A stretch of 5,901 nucleotides of DNA, from NCBI GenBank assembly GCA_003219945.1, contig QHQV01000043.1, positions 1-5,901 of the forward strand. Direction: 5' to 3'. The notes under the pieces are model-generated. The model was not told the origin of the DNA and made no database searches. It saw only the letters and a program-made list of their open reading frames with translations. The position numbers and the translations under genes were made by a program. Of the stretch, positions 4,876-5,901 are shown in pieces. This DNA comes from Verrucomicrobiota bacterium. GTDB taxonomy: Bacteria > Verrucomicrobiota > Verrucomicrobiia > Chthoniobacterales > UBA10450. Each line of letters opens with the position of its first letter. The stretch's first letter is position 1.

Positions 4876-5901
4876 ATGGCCGAGCTTTCCTCACCCGCCG
4901 CCGTATTTGAGATCGGAGCGGCAGCACCATGGATGCGGAAATGTTCGTCGGCGTGGGTGCGCGGACCGCTTTGGGACGGGTTCTGGATGCTTAGCGCGCT
5001 TTGGCTTGCGCCGATCGTGCTATTGCTCGCCCAAGGGTATTCTAATCCCGAGTCGAGTCCGCTCGATCTGCTTTACTTCGGTTTGACCGCTCTGTTTTGG
5101 ATCGGCCATCGATTGTCCAGCACTTATCTTGCGTATTGCACGGAGGCGTACCGACCGCTCCTGCAAGCACAGCCCATTCGGTTTGTCGCGCTGCCAGTGC
5201 TCATAACAGCAGGATGTTTTGCGCTGTTTCTGCCGGCAGACTCAGCGTTGCCATGGACGCGCGAGGAACGACTGATTGGACTGGCAATTATCGATTACGC
5301 CTGCGTGACATACCATTTTGCGGCGCAACATTTCGGTGCGCTTTCACTCTACCGTTCCCGAGCGGATCGCGGCTCGTGTATTCAAACCAGACGCTGGGAT
5401 CGCTTTTTTGCGCTGACTGCGGGCGGCGTGCTTGTGTTTGTCGCGGATATTCTTGCTGGAGCGGTAGCGTATCAAGACCAGTGGGTCGACCGATGGTTTC
5501 CGGCGTGGATTGTATCAGCTGAGAATGGAATCCGCGGCGGCGCGATGCTGGCGCTGTTTGCCATCACGGCAATCGTGTTGGTTGCCGAACTGCGCACGCC
5601 ACAATGGTCGTTGCCGCGCATCTTCTATATCGTTGGCCTCGCAGTGATGGTGGGGCTGGCGCTTCGGCCGCGAAGTTTGTTTCTCTTCCTTGTGATCTGG
5701 ACATCGCAACACTGGATACTCGCTACGGGGCTGGCGTCGCAAACGCCATCGGCGGAGCCAACCCCAACGACTGGTATTGTGCGCCGGTTCTTGCACCGAT
5801 TGAATGTTCGCCCATGGGCGGTCGTGCTTTTGCTCATGTTGTTGTCGCTCATGCTGCTCCCGGTTTTTGAGGTAGAAGCAAATCGCGAGACCGGCACTTA
5901 T
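4876..5901 (+). CDS. Polytopic membrane protein, function unknown (partial, runs off the right edge)
   Basis: The frame from ATG 4876 is open for 342 codons to the last base of the window, so the C-terminus is missing. The protein is strongly hydrophobic with about eight to nine predicted membrane helices, near residues 36-54, 64-84, 101-119, 133-151, 175-198, 220-238, 247-263, 266-286 and 312-332. Histidines sit in or beside helices within GHRLSSTYLAY (77-87), YHFAAQHFGALSLYR (146-160) and WTSQHW (275-280), together with acidic Asp140 and Glu90. This repeated-His pattern suggests a metal- or cofactor-binding membrane protein, but I cannot assign a family. Start choice is uncertain: no Shine-Dalgarno precedes 4876, while an in-frame ATG at 4933 has GGAG 14 bases upstream. 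The spacer from the preceding gene is 61 bp and carries a hairpin, so co-transcription is possible but unproven. Unlike the four exported proteins to its left, it has no signal peptide and starts with a polar stretch. Confidence 0.85.
   Translation, partial: MAELSSPAAVFEIGAAAPWMRKCSSAWVRGPLWDGFWMLSALWLAPIVLLLAQGYSNPESSPLDLLYFGLTALFWIGHRLSSTYLAYCTEAYRPLLQAQPIRFVALPVLITAGCFALFLPADSALPWTREERLIGLAIIDYACVTYHFAAQHFGALSLYRSRADRGSCIQTRRWDRFFALTAGGVLVFVADILAGAVAYQDQWVDRWFPAWIVSAENGIRGGAMLALFAITAIVLVAELRTPQWSLPRIFYIVGLAVMVGLALRPRSLFLFLVIWTSQHWILATGLASQTPSAEPTPTTGIVRRFLHRLNVRPWAVVLLLMLLSLMLLPVFEVEANRETGTY

Noticed and set aside
5097..5522. Plus-strand 141-codon frame inside the right-hand gene
   Set aside because: It is Cys/Arg/Ser-rich and out of frame with the 342-codon hydrophobic reading that has clear membrane-helix character.

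Overview
The window looks like chromosomal DNA from a Gram-negative, probably soil or environmental bacterium. Phylum Verrucomicrobiota (Chthoniobacterales-like) is my best guess; Acidobacteriota is the main alternative. The guess rests on an exported beta-rich protein with a Ser/Pro/Thr tail of a style I associate with Chthoniobacterales, and on an adjacent DUF3300/DUF2950 pair, which is shared by several phyla. No rRNA, tRNA, phage, transposon or plasmid marker is present, so the assignment is inference only.

Layout from left to right: (1) 26-874, plus strand, an aldo/keto reductase of the YdbC/PdxI type with an intact catalytic tetrad. (2) 894-1427, minus strand, convergent with the first gene at 19 bp, a small exported protein of unknown function with a Gly linker and a Pro/Thr tail. 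(3) 1428-1660, an intergenic leader. (4) 1661-2692, minus, an exported DUF2950 protein. (5) 2723-4228, minus, an exported DUF3300 protein with a long glycine-rich, collagen-periodic C-terminus; genes 5 and 4 are 30 bp apart and read like one operon transcribed 5 then 4. (6) 4229-4355, the divergent control region. (7) 4356-4814, plus, a small exported protein with a distant EipA/DUF1134-like pattern. (8) 4815-4875, a short spacer with a strong hairpin. (9) 4876 to the right edge, plus, a multi-pass membrane protein that is still open at the window end.

Four consecutive genes (894-4814) encode proteins with N-terminal signal peptides, and two of them carry low-complexity Gly/Pro/Thr extensions. 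The centre of the window is therefore an envelope or secreted-protein neighbourhood built around the DUF3300-DUF2950 pair. No biochemical role is established for that pair, to my knowledge. The aldo/keto reductase appears to be a functionally unrelated neighbour. I see no defence system, CRISPR array or mobile element. The most distinctive points are the uninterrupted 29-triplet Gly-X-Y tract in the DUF3300 protein, the unfamiliar exported protein at 894-1427, and the His-containing polytopic membrane protein at the right edge.
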